Shown here piece by piece: positions 1-6,789 of a DNA stretch of 64,000 nucleotides. Position 1 is the stretch's first letter, and every line of letters starts with the position of its first letter. Source of the stretch: an uncultured Collinsella sp. (GTDB taxonomy: Bacteria; Actinomycetota; Coriobacteriia; Coriobacteriales; Coriobacteriaceae); assembly GCA_900544235.1 (NCBI GenBank), contig UQUL01000006.1, positions 1 to 64,000 of the forward strand, read 5' to 3'. Under the pieces are notes generated by a model. It had not been told where the DNA came from, searched no databases, and saw only the letters and a program-made list of their open reading frames with translations. A program made the translations under genes and the position numbers.

Positions 1-51
1 GATTCTAGGCGATGGCCCTCCCTTGCTTCTTACACCACGACTCTGCGCGCT

Positions 52-95
52 ACCACCGGCCTGCTCGGGATGTTCAAAAAAGTCTACTCACTTGC
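52..95. repeat. Right arm of a 123-bp inverted-repeat element (rest lies left of the window)
   Basis: AAAAAAGTCTACTCACTT at 76-93 matches the right ends of the complete elements at 1394-1516 and 11431-11553. The inward sequence (CTGCTCGGGATGTTC) also follows the arm consensus read as CCGAGCA. If the length is the same, the element would start about 27 bases before the window. The outermost two bases differ (GC instead of AG). Confidence 0.7.
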
Positions 96-277
96 CGCGC
101 AAAGCTTCTGCATGAGAAAAAAATGGGGTTTTCAACAGGGCTTCGTCCAGCTCTCGGCAAGCTTTTGGCCAGTTGGGGAGGGCTGTTGAAAACTTGGCAG
201 TACGTTCGGCGCCATTTTTTGGTGCGTTCGCGCCAATGCGTGACTGACTGGGTTGAAATTCGTGTTTTCCTGTGCCT

Positions 278-1405
278 ATGAAGGATCTACTTTGTGACAT
301 ATCGGCTTTTAGGTACTGGCGTTTGCCTCCTCAAGTCCGCGCTTTGTGTCCGCCGCTTCCACGGCCGGAAGAAGACCGGCAGCGATATGACCTTGCCCGT
401 AACCCGACGGCTGCGGTTGTGCTCGGCTTTCCGTTGTATACATTGGTCCGGACGAGAAACAAACGGACTTGTCCTGCCAGCATTAGGCAGCGGCTGTTTC
501 TTGGTGAGCTCCCCAGGGAATCCGTGCTGGAAACGGAACATGGGTTTTTGGTTACGTCTCCTCTACTGACGACATTCATCATGTCGCGGCATCTGACGGA
601 TCTTCAGCTTCTTTTGGTATTGGCGGAGATGTGTGGCTTGTTTGCGGTGTGTGCCCTGCCGGCGGCACTTGAGGCGGAGCTTTCGCGTGCAATTGATTCG
701 GGCGCGATTTCGACAACGTTCGGTTGGGTGCGCTGCCCGTCCGAGGACGGCACCGCCTCAAATTTATGGCGTCGAGACGCTTTGGTTTTGGGCGGAGACC
801 TTGACCGTTTTTGTTCAGATGTTTGCGGGATGCGTTACGGCAATAGATTTATGGCGGTATCGCAACTCGTTCCATTGGGTGCCGCGTCGCCTTTTGAGGT
901 CGAGGCGTATTTGTTGCTTGGACTGCCGCGAGCCCTGGGAGGCGAAGGGTTTTGCGGCATAGAGCTCAATGTCGAAGTGACGTTAAGCACAAGTGCTCGA
1001 GCGATTGTGGGAAAGTCCCGTGTATATATCGACCTACTTCTTTCTTCGCCGGACGGTAGGCGACAGGTGGCCATTGAATGTCAGGGAAAGGCCTCGCACG
1101 GACGCGCAGGGGATGGCTTGCGTGACGCTGACCGCATGACGGCCCTTCAGGCCATGGGCTACGATGTGCTTCTCCTTACACACAGACAGATATCGGATGA
1201 GGATAGATTCCGCGCGATCGTTAAGGCCGTATGCAGGATGCTCGATGCTGAATATCGTGATAAAAGCTCGGATGAGCAAAGGGCTGAGGCATTACTCCGG
1301 TCTGAACTATTCATTGACTGGACAAAATTGGGAGTAATCGACGGAAAGATGCCCGCTAGACACAAAATGGCTCGATCGTGGACGGCTGCGGTTCTAAGTG
1401 AGTAG
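278..1405 (+). CDS. DUF559/Vsr-like PD-(D/E)XK nuclease-fold protein
   Basis: This 375-residue protein has no clear relative that I can name. Its C-terminal third (roughly residues 245-330) reads like a DUF559/Vsr-type nuclease core: a strand with IDLLLSS, then VAIECQGK (candidate E-x-K catalytic pair), a following His, and later a strand YDVLLLTH before a helix. The N-terminal two thirds contain several hydrophobic strands and a Trp/Pro-rich start (FRYWRLPP), loosely like AbiEi or transcription-factor-fused nucleases, which is only an inference. No good Shine-Dalgarno sequence is visible. ATG 278 is preferred over an in-frame GTG at 272. The stop codon TAG (1403-1405) lies inside the left terminal repeat of the next 123-bp element. 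Base composition looks less GC-rich than its neighbours, which fits acquisition by transfer. Confidence 0.6.
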   Translation: MKDLLCDISAFRYWRLPPQVRALCPPLPRPEEDRQRYDLARNPTAAVVLGFPLYTLVRTRNKRTCPASIRQRLFLGELPRESVLETEHGFLVTSPLLTTFIMSRHLTDLQLLLVLAEMCGLFAVCALPAALEAELSRAIDSGAISTTFGWVRCPSEDGTASNLWRRDALVLGGDLDRFCSDVCGMRYGNRFMAVSQLVPLGAASPFEVEAYLLLGLPRALGGEGFCGIELNVEVTLSTSARAIVGKSRVYIDLLLSSPDGRRQVAIECQGKASHGRAGDGLRDADRMTALQAMGYDVLLLTHRQISDEDRFRAIVKAVCRMLDAEYRDKSSDEQRAEALLRSELFIDWTKLGVIDGKMPARHKMARSWTAAVLSE

Positions 1406-1516
1406 ACTTTTGGCACTTTGGCGACCAAGCCGTTTTGCAACAAGTCATTTACCTGCGGCTTTATAAAGCAATATGGATGGCGTGCTCGGCAAGTTCCAAA
1501 AAGTCTACTCACTTAG
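1394..1516. repeat. Complete 123-bp inverted-repeat element (copy 2)
   Basis: The ends are CTAAGTGAGTAGACTTTT and its reverse complement ending CTTAG, with weaker pairing continuing inward. The centre (ACCTGCGGCTTTAT) is shared with the copy at 11431-11553, and both copies are exactly 123 bp. It contains no significant ORF of its own, so it looks like a MITE or REP-type element. It overlaps the last 12 bases of the upstream nuclease-like gene. Confidence 0.8.
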
Positions 1517-1581
1517 TTTTTGACGAGAAGCCGATGCCGAAGGCGGTCCTATTTCAGGGCGTTAACAAGTTCGTGAGGCAC

Positions 1582-1615
1582 GAAAAAGGCCCGAACCAAT
1601 ACGGTCCGGGCCTCG
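1582..1615 (-). terminator. Rho-independent terminator of the rubrerythrin gene
   Basis: On the minus strand AGGCCCGGACCG pairs with CGGTT/CGGGCCT across a short loop, and the stem is followed by a run of T. It lies about 30 bases after the rubrerythrin stop codon. Confidence 0.85.
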
Positions 1616-1647
1616 TCGAGCTTGAGGTTATGACTCAGGCGGTTGGC

Positions 1648-2208
1648 TTAGCCAAAGTAGCGCTTGAGCAGGCCGGCGAAAGCCTTGCCGTGGCGGGCCT
1701 CGTCGCGAGCCATCTCGTGCACGGTGTCGTGGATGGCATCGAGGCCGGCGGCCTTGGCACGCTTGGCAAGATCGGTCTTGCCGGCGGTGGCGCCGTTCTC
1801 GGCCTCAACGCGCATCTCGAGGTTCTTCTTGGTGGAGTCGGTCACGACCTCGCCCAGGAGCTCGGCGAACTTGGCGGCATGCTCGGCCTCCTCGTGGGCA
1901 GCCTTTTCCCAGTACAGGCCGATCTCGGGATAGCCCTCGCGATGAGCGACGCGAGCCATGGCCAGGTACATACCGACCTCGGAGCACTCGCCCTCAAAGT
2001 TGGCGCGCAGGTCGGCAACGATGTCCTCAGAGACACCCTCCATCTTGGCGACGCCCACGACGTGCTCGGCGGCCCACTCGAGCTGGCCCTCCTCCTGCTT
2101 CAGGAAACGAGAACCGGGAACGCCGCACTGGGGGCACTTAAAATCCTCGGGCAGCTGGTCGCCGTCGAACTCTTCCACATAACCGCAAACGGGGCAAACA
2201 AACTTCAT
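1648..2208 (-). CDS. rbr: Rubrerythrin with N-terminal rubredoxin domain (reverse rubrerythrin type)
   Basis: This is a 186-residue cytoplasmic non-haem di-iron peroxidase that reduces hydrogen peroxide in anaerobes. The N-terminus carries a rubredoxin-like iron site (CPVCGY near residue 5 and CPQCGVPG near residue 27). The rest is a four-helix ferritin-like domain with the di-iron ligand motifs [16 protein letters not shown] and DEARHG. The domain order (rubredoxin first) is that of 'reverse' rubrerythrins. I chose ATG 2208 because the product then begins directly at the rubredoxin domain and AAAGGA lies just upstream; a longer in-frame start at 2313 adds a non-homologous tail. It is a single-gene unit with its own terminator, divergent from the alcohol dehydrogenase operon. 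Confidence 0.95.
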   Translation of the reverse strand: MKFVCPVCGYVEEFDGDQLPEDFKCPQCGVPGSRFLKQEEGQLEWAAEHVVGVAKMEGVSEDIVADLRANFEGECSEVGMYLAMARVAHREGYPEIGLYWEKAAHEEAEHAAKFAELLGEVVTDSTKKNLEMRVEAENGATAGKTDLAKRAKAAGLDAIHDTVHEMARDEARHGKAFAGLLKRYFG

Positions 2209-2366
2209 GATTCGATCCTTTCGATCGATGGCGATTGCGCGCTCGTCCGGTCCCGTAAGGGCCCTCTCCGGACGTGCGTCTTGACGAGTTCTATTATCCA
2301 TAAATGCAACCAAATGTGAAGCCTATTAGGAATGATTTTTAATAAAACAATTTTGAGATATGAAGA

Positions 2367-2446
2367 TGTTGATTGATTAACGATTGGCAGGCCGTCTTTG
2401 ACCGCCGCTGAGTACAATCGGTCGAGCAAATGTTGACCAATCAACA
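2367..2446 (+). promoter_or_regulatory. Candidate operator pair upstream of the alcohol/aldehyde dehydrogenase operon
   Basis: TGTTGATTGATTAACG (2367-2382) and TGTTGACCAATCAACA (2431-2446) are two 16-bp inverted-repeat-like sites with the common form TGTTGA-N4-T(T/C)AAC. The second is just upstream of the ribosome site. TACAAT at 2413-2418 could be a -10 box between them. The binding protein is unknown. Confidence 0.4.
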
Positions 2447-2464
2447 AATGAGGGAGTTTCCTTT

Positions 2465-3685
2465 ATGCATCTAGCCCGCCGCGCCTGGTGCCGAATGTAT
2501 CAAACGGTTTTTCGCATCGCATTGCCGGTGCTGCCCTATACCGAGCCGCGCATTTTAGAGCATGCCGAAGATGTGCCCGCGGTGCTTCAAAAGCGCTCGA
2601 TCCAGAAGGTCCTTATCGTGACGGATCCTGGTATTGCCCGTCTGGGGCTCACGGCACCGCTCGAGACAGCGCTCGCGTCCAAGGGAATTGGCGCTGTGGT
2701 CTATGCCGAAACGCGTGCGAACCCCACGGTCTCAAACGTGGAGGAGGCGGCGTCCCTGTATCGAGAGAGCGCCTGCCAGGCCATTATCGGTTTTGGCGGA
2801 GGATCAGCCATGGACTGCGCCAAGGGCGTGGGCGCACGCATTGCGCAGCCAAACAAGCCCATCAACAAGATGCGCGGCCTACTGCGGATTCATCGTCGCC
2901 TGCCGCTGCTTATCGCCGTTCCCACCACGGCAGGTACGGGAAGCGAAGTCACGCTTGCGGCGGTAATTACCGATGACGGGACGCACTACAAATACCCCAT
3001 TAACGACTTTGTGCTCATCCCGCGTTTTGCAGTCCACGACCCCGAGTTTACGTGCGGCTTGCCCACTTCCATTACGGGGCAGACGGGCATGGACGCCCTG
3101 ACGCATGCCGTCGAGGCCTTTATCGGGCGAAGCACCACGCCCTATACGCGTAAGATGGCGCGACAGGCGGTGCAGCTTATCCACGACAATTTGCTCGAGG
3201 CCTATGAGCATGGTGACGACATGTGCGCTCGTCGCAATATGCTTTTGGCGGCGTATAAGGCGGGCGTTGCGTTTACCCGCTCCTATGTCGGATATGTGCA
3301 TGCCATCGCGCACAGTTTGGGCGGCCGATACGGAATTCCGCACGGTTTGGCCAACGCGATCATCCTGCCGCACATGCTTCGCGCTTATGGTGACGCCGCC
3401 GCCCCCAAGCTTGCCGATCTTGCTCGCATGGCGGGCATTGCGCCGGCTACCGCGCAGGATAGTCTTGCGGCCGAGGCCTTTATCGATTGGGTCGACCGCA
3501 TGAACGAGGCCCTGGGAATCCCCAAATATGTCTTGGGCATTCGCCGCTCTGACATTCCCGAGATGGCGGCGCATGCCGATGCCGAGGCCAATCCGCTATA
3601 CCCCGTTCCGCTTCTAATGGACCGCTTGGAGCTCGAGCATATGTACGAAGTCGTTGCAGGTGGTATGTTTGAGGACGAGAATTAG
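2465..3685 (+). CDS. Iron-containing (group III) alcohol dehydrogenase
   Basis: This 406-residue NAD(P)-linked alcohol dehydrogenase of the Fe-ADH family interconverts alcohols and aldehydes in the cytoplasm. Residues 110-122 give the nucleotide-binding GFGGGSAMDCAKG, and PTTAGTGSE follows at 153-161. The metal ligands are predicted to be D210 and H214 (MDALTHAVEA), H279 (VHAIAHSLGG) and H293 (IPHGLANA), with the spacing seen in FucO. GAGGGAG sits nine bases before ATG 2465. The next gene, an aldehyde dehydrogenase, starts eight bases after the stop codon, so the pair could carry out two-step aldehyde/alcohol oxidation or reduction. The natural substrate cannot be read from the sequence. Two possible operator sites precede the gene. 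Confidence 0.92.
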   Translation: MHLARRAWCRMYQTVFRIALPVLPYTEPRILEHAEDVPAVLQKRSIQKVLIVTDPGIARLGLTAPLETALASKGIGAVVYAETRANPTVSNVEEAASLYRESACQAIIGFGGGSAMDCAKGVGARIAQPNKPINKMRGLLRIHRRLPLLIAVPTTAGTGSEVTLAAVITDDGTHYKYPINDFVLIPRFAVHDPEFTCGLPTSITGQTGMDALTHAVEAFIGRSTTPYTRKMARQAVQLIHDNLLEAYEHGDDMCARRNMLLAAYKAGVAFTRSYVGYVHAIAHSLGGRYGIPHGLANAIILPHMLRAYGDAAAPKLADLARMAGIAPATAQDSLAAEAFIDWVDRMNEALGIPKYVLGIRRSDIPEMAAHADAEANPLYPVPLLMDRLELEHMYEVVAGGMFEDEN

Positions 3686-3693
3686 GAGGGTCC

Positions 3694-5073
3694 ATGAACA
3701 CCGAGGAAATTGCGCGCATCGTCGGCGATCAGCGCGCCTACTTTAAGACGCACGCCACGTTTGATGTCGATGCTCGACGTCGCGCGCTCGTGAGTTTACG
3801 CGATGCGGTGCGGGCCCACGAGGCCGATATCGCCCATGCGCTCAAGACCGATTTGGGGAAGTCGCATGACGAGGCCTATATGTGCGAGATTGGTACGTCG
3901 CTTTCCGAGATTCGACATCAGATTGCTCACGTGGCTCGGTGGAGTCGTCCGCGCCTGCGTCCGTGCGATCTCGCTAACGCCGTGAGCGTGTGCAAAACGC
4001 AAGCCGTGCCCTATGGCGTCACACTCATCATGGCTCCGTGGAACTACCCGTTTTTGCTAACACTCGAGCCGCTCGCCGGCGCCCTTGCCGCGGGCAATAC
4101 CGTGGTCATCAAGCCGAGTGCCTATGCTCCGGCATCGAGCGCGGTGCTCAAGCAAATCTGTGAAGAGGCATTTGATCCGTGCCTGGTGACGGTTGTCGAG
4201 GGCGGGCGCGCCGAAAACGAAGCGCTGCTCGATGAGTGCTGGGACAAGATCTTCTTTACCGGTAGCGTTTCGGTCGGCAAGCTCGTTATGGAGCGCGCGA
4301 GCAAAAACCTCACGCCCGTGACGCTTGAGCTGGGCGGAAAGAGCCCCTGCATCGTGGATGCGACGGCAAACTTGAAGGTTGCGGCGCGGCGTATCGCCTT
4401 TGGTAAATGGCTCAACGTGGGGCAGACCTGCGTGGCGCCCGACTACCTGCTGGTCGATGCGCGCGTGCATGACGAGCTGCTGGACCTCATCAGGGAAGAG
4501 GCCCGCCGTATGTTTGGCGAGCATCCGCTCGATAACGAGGATTACGGGCATATCGTCAACGCCAAGCATTTTGCGCGCGTGCGTGGGCTGATCGATCCCG
4601 ATAAGGTCGTGCTTGGAGGCACCGCGCGGGAGACTTCGCTGAAGATCGAGCCGACAATTTTGGACGGCGTGACCCCCGATGACGCCGTGATGCAGGAGGA
4701 GATCTTCGGTCCCATCTTGCCGGTGCTGACGTTTGAGAGCCTAGACGAGGCCGAAGCGTTTATTACGGATCGTCCGACGCCGCTGGCCCTGTATATCTTT
4801 AGTCAGGATCGCGCAGTTCAGCAGCGCTTCGTGCGTTACGTGCCATTTGGCGGTGGCTGTGTCAACGACACGATCATGCACTTGGCTACGAGCCATATGG
4901 GCTTTGGCGGCATGGGCGCGAGCGGTATGGGGCAGTACCATGGACGCGAGAGCTTCGATACGTTTAGCCACAAGAAGAGCATCGTGAACAAGGCAACGTG
5001 GCTGGACGTGCCATTCCGCTACGCTCCTTACGCAAGCTGGAAGCACAAGTTCGTGCGCATGTTTGTGCATTAG
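3694..5073 (+). CDS. Aldehyde dehydrogenase (class 3-like)
   Basis: This 459-residue NAD(P)-dependent aldehyde dehydrogenase oxidises aldehydes to acids. The sequence shows the cofactor-site motif MAPWNYP (113-119), the general-base region LELGGKSP with E212, and the catalytic cysteine C246 in GQTCVAPDY. Length and C-terminus (SHKKSIV, then a hydrophobic tail) fit the class 3/YwdH-like group rather than the longer class 1/2 enzymes. AGGAGG precedes the ATG, and the gene is eight bases behind the Fe-alcohol dehydrogenase, so they are almost certainly cotranscribed. A hairpin terminator follows at once. The physiological aldehyde is unknown. Confidence 0.92.
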   Translation: MNTEEIARIVGDQRAYFKTHATFDVDARRRALVSLRDAVRAHEADIAHALKTDLGKSHDEAYMCEIGTSLSEIRHQIAHVARWSRPRLRPCDLANAVSVCKTQAVPYGVTLIMAPWNYPFLLTLEPLAGALAAGNTVVIKPSAYAPASSAVLKQICEEAFDPCLVTVVEGGRAENEALLDECWDKIFFTGSVSVGKLVMERASKNLTPVTLELGGKSPCIVDATANLKVAARRIAFGKWLNVGQTCVAPDYLLVDARVHDELLDLIREEARRMFGEHPLDNEDYGHIVNAKHFARVRGLIDPDKVVLGGTARETSLKIEPTILDGVTPDDAVMQEEIFGPILPVLTFESLDEAEAFITDRPTPLALYIFSQDRAVQQRFVRYVPFGGGCVNDTIMHLATSHMGFGGMGASGMGQYHGRESFDTFSHKKSIVNKATWLDVPFRYAPYASWKHKFVRMFVH

Positions 5074-5081
5074 AAAAGGGC

Positions 5082-5122
5082 GCAGGTAATACGAACAAGT
5101 GTTCCTATTACCTGCATTTTGC
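5082..5122 (+). terminator. Terminator of the alcohol/aldehyde dehydrogenase operon
   Basis: GCAGGTAATA (5082-5091) pairs perfectly with TATTACCTGC (5106-5115), followed by ATTTT. It lies nine bases after the stop codon. Confidence 0.75.
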
Positions 5123-5178
5123 GTTAGACTACTGTTATGGAGCACGGATGGGCCAACTCCCTTTAGAAGGGATTTGGT

Positions 5179-5262
5179 ATGAACGTAAGCGATGTTATTT
5201 CGTTATTGGCGTTGTTGATTGCGGCTATCGAACTCGGTCTGTTTATCGGCCGAATGAAATAG
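5179..5262 (+). CDS. Putative holin-like type I toxin (27 aa)
   Basis: A short ORF starting MNVSDVISLLALLIAAIELG and ending FIGRMK encodes a single hydrophobic helix with a short basic tail. The size and layout (short polar N-terminus, one membrane span, charged end) match the 'putative holin-like toxin' families related to TxpA/BsrG type I toxins. A ribosome site AGAAGGG lies nine bases upstream. The downstream sequence has features I recall from such loci in other gut bacteria: a GC-rich stretch, a GACCCG...CGGGT hairpin and the TAGGAACAC start of an antisense transcript. It would insert into the cytoplasmic membrane. It was too short for routine gene calling. Confidence 0.6.
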   Translation: MNVSDVISLLALLIAAIELGLFIGRMK

Positions 5263-5264
5263 CC

Positions 5265-5350
5265 GCCCCCGCGTAAGCGAAGACGGCCACTTCTCACGAT
5301 GAAAACGTGTATCGGAGTTGGCAAGACCCGCGGCAACGGGTGCCATCCGT
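5265..5350 (-). ncRNA. Candidate antisense RNA antitoxin
   Basis: A good minus-strand promoter (5357-5385) would start a transcript near 5350 running towards, and probably into, the 3' end of the toxin message. The interval contains a hairpin (TGGCA/ACCCG paired with CGGGT/GCCA, 5319-5345). The end point is only estimated. This is inferred from layout and analogy to RatA/TxpA. Confidence 0.4.
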
Positions 5351-5356
5351 GTTCCT

Positions 5357-5385
5357 ATCTTATCTGCAAGCGTTCTGTCGCGCAA
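5357..5385 (-). promoter_or_regulatory. Minus-strand promoter facing the toxin gene
   Basis: On the minus strand TTGCGC (5380-5385) and TAAGAT (5357-5362) are separated by exactly 17 bases, a near-consensus sigma-70 promoter. The predicted start is about TAGGAACAC. No gene on the minus strand follows, which points to an antisense RNA. Confidence 0.6.
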
Positions 5386-5499
5386 GCGTTGAGGCAAACG
5401 ATTGAAGGACGCAGACAGGATGTATTTGTGTCCGCACGGGACCGTAGACTTCTCAATTAAGGTTACACACCGGTTTATCCGGCCGTTAGAGGAGCTGCT

Positions 5500-5826
5500 A
5501 TGTACGAGCCTTCGCGTGTTCTTCTGTCATTTCACATTGCAGGATTTCAGTATGCCGATGGCGCCTTGGTCTTGGGCGATCTTAAAGCGGGCGATAAGCT
5601 GACGCTGTGTGTCGAGCGCGATAATCCCCGTGACCCTGAGGCGGTTGCGATTTATTACGGCAACACCAAGCTTGGCTATGTTCCGGGAAACGAGGTCGGC
5701 CCACTGTCCTTGATGATGTATTACGGCCACGAGGACGTATTTGAGGCTCGCGTGCAACAGGTTGCTCCCGAGCGCAGCCCGTGGCACCAGGTGCGCGTTG
5801 GCCTCTATGTGGTGGATGCTCGCTAG
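5500..5826 (+). CDS. Stand-alone HIRAN domain protein
   Basis: This 108-residue protein is almost entirely one HIRAN domain: HIAGFQYADGA at the start, then LVLERDNPRDPEAVAIYY-like sequence (VERDNPRDPEAVAIYYG) and LGYVPGNEVGPLS. HIRAN domains bind the 3' ends of single-stranded DNA or stalled forks and are usually fused to helicases such as HLTF/Rad5, or occur alone in bacteria. GAGGAG lies just before ATG 5500. Neighbours downstream are a small charged protein (18-base gap) and a metallophosphoesterase, possibly an operon. The function in this cell is unknown; DNA-damage sensing is an inference from the family. Confidence 0.85.
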   Translation: MYEPSRVLLSFHIAGFQYADGALVLGDLKAGDKLTLCVERDNPRDPEAVAIYYGNTKLGYVPGNEVGPLSLMMYYGHEDVFEARVQQVAPERSPWHQVRVGLYVVDAR

Positions 5827-5844
5827 TCGGCAAGGGAGGCGGCC

Positions 5845-6024
5845 ATGTTTGATGACGACGACCTATTCAATCTGACAGACGATTCGTTTGAGTGGGATCT
5901 GCTACTCGATGACGATGAGTTGGAGCAGGATCGTAGGAAACGGCAGGGCAAGAAAACTCAGGGTGACGCTTCGAAAAAGCAAGACAAACGCCGTCGAGGT
6001 CTGTTCGGCGGGCTCTTTGGCTAA
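5845..6024 (+). CDS. Small charged hypothetical protein (59 aa)
   Basis: The reading frame opens with an acidic stretch (MFDDDDLFNL, then LLLDDDELEQD) and ends with a basic Lys/Arg/Gln-rich segment finishing GLFGGLFG. GGGAGG precedes ATG 5845 at good spacing, and the gene sits 18 bases after the HIRAN gene. I do not recognise a family. The acidic-then-basic layout suggests an intrinsically disordered binding protein. Coding potential is supported by the ribosome site, the lack of an alternative frame and the tight packing. Confidence 0.6.
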   Translation: MFDDDDLFNLTDDSFEWDLLLDDDELEQDRRKRQGKKTQGDASKKQDKRRRGLFGGLFG

Positions 6025-6090
6025 CCGACGCGCCAGAGCGTCTGTATACTAGGCACGTGTTAGACGCGTTGCGAAATGAGGACACAGACG

Positions 6091-6636
6091 ATGATGTGGT
6101 TTACCGCCGACCTGCACCTGGGCGATACGAATATCTTGCACGACATGGATCGGCCGTTTGATTCGGTCGAGGAGATGAACCGCAAGGTCATCGATGCCAT
6201 CAATGAGTGCGTGACTGCGGACGACCGCCTCTATATCCTGGGAGACTTTACGTATCGCTTGCCCATGGCGGAGGCGGCGCGCCTGCGCGAGCGTATCGAA
6301 TGCAAGAATGTGACGCTCATCCGCGGTAACCATGACGGCGACTGGGAAGATCCCGACACCCCGCAGATTTGGGAAGACGTGCGCGATTACCTGGAGATTG
6401 CTCCCGGCTATGCCAAGGGCCATCGTCTGGTGATGAGCCATTACCCCATGCTCAGCTGGAATGGTAAGGCGCGTGGCGCCATCATGCTACACGGGCATAT
6501 CCACAGCAGAGGAGACCGCACCAACGTGCGCAACCGCGACCGCGAACGCCCTATCTTTCGCTACGATGTCGGTCTCGATGCCAACAAGTACAAGCCCGTA
6601 AGTCGGGATCAAATCCTGGGCTTCTTTGGACTGTAA
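6091..6636 (+). CDS. Calcineurin-like metallophosphoesterase
   Basis: This is a 181-residue two-metal phosphoesterase. Motifs in order: ADLHLGD (first metal aspartate and histidine), LGDFTYR, RGNHDGDW (metal-bridging Asn-His-Asp), MSHYPML and HGHIHSRGD (last two metal histidines). This is the short single-domain form related to YfcE/MJ0936-type phosphodiesterases. The substrate is unknown. The reading frame is open to an ATG at 6076, but GAGGA at 6078-6083 falls inside that extension and serves ATG 6091 (or 6094), which also starts the protein directly at the first strand. The gene is followed by a repeat hairpin and a terminator. Confidence 0.9.
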   Translation: MMWFTADLHLGDTNILHDMDRPFDSVEEMNRKVIDAINECVTADDRLYILGDFTYRLPMAEAARLRERIECKNVTLIRGNHDGDWEDPDTPQIWEDVRDYLEIAPGYAKGHRLVMSHYPMLSWNGKARGAIMLHGHIHSRGDRTNVRNRDRERPIFRYDVGLDANKYKPVSRDQILGFFGL

Positions 6637-6654
6637 TGCTCGAACCACCACACA

Positions 6655-6694
6655 AACCACCACAAAGGGGACACAGTGCGCCTTTGTGGTGGTT
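6655..6694. repeat. Short palindromic repeat with GGGACAC loop
   Basis: AACCACCACAAAGG (6655-6668) pairs perfectly with CCTTTGTGGTGGTT (6681-6694) around a loop starting GGACAC. It resembles the other GGGACA-containing hairpins of this window and lies just before a true terminator. Confidence 0.75.
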
Positions 6695-6696
6695 CT

Positions 6697-6731
6697 GGCG
6701 CCGTTGCCATTATGGCGGCGGCGCCTTTTTT
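6697..6731 (+). terminator. Terminator after the metallophosphoesterase gene
   Basis: GGCGCCG (6697-6703) pairs with CGGCGCC (6719-6725), with an inner CCAT/ATGG pairing, followed by six T residues. Confidence 0.85.
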
Positions 6732-6789
6732 GTCCGTGCGGCGCGGTAGAGTGTAGGCGGTTGAAATTTGCGTCCATCGAGGAGCTGCT

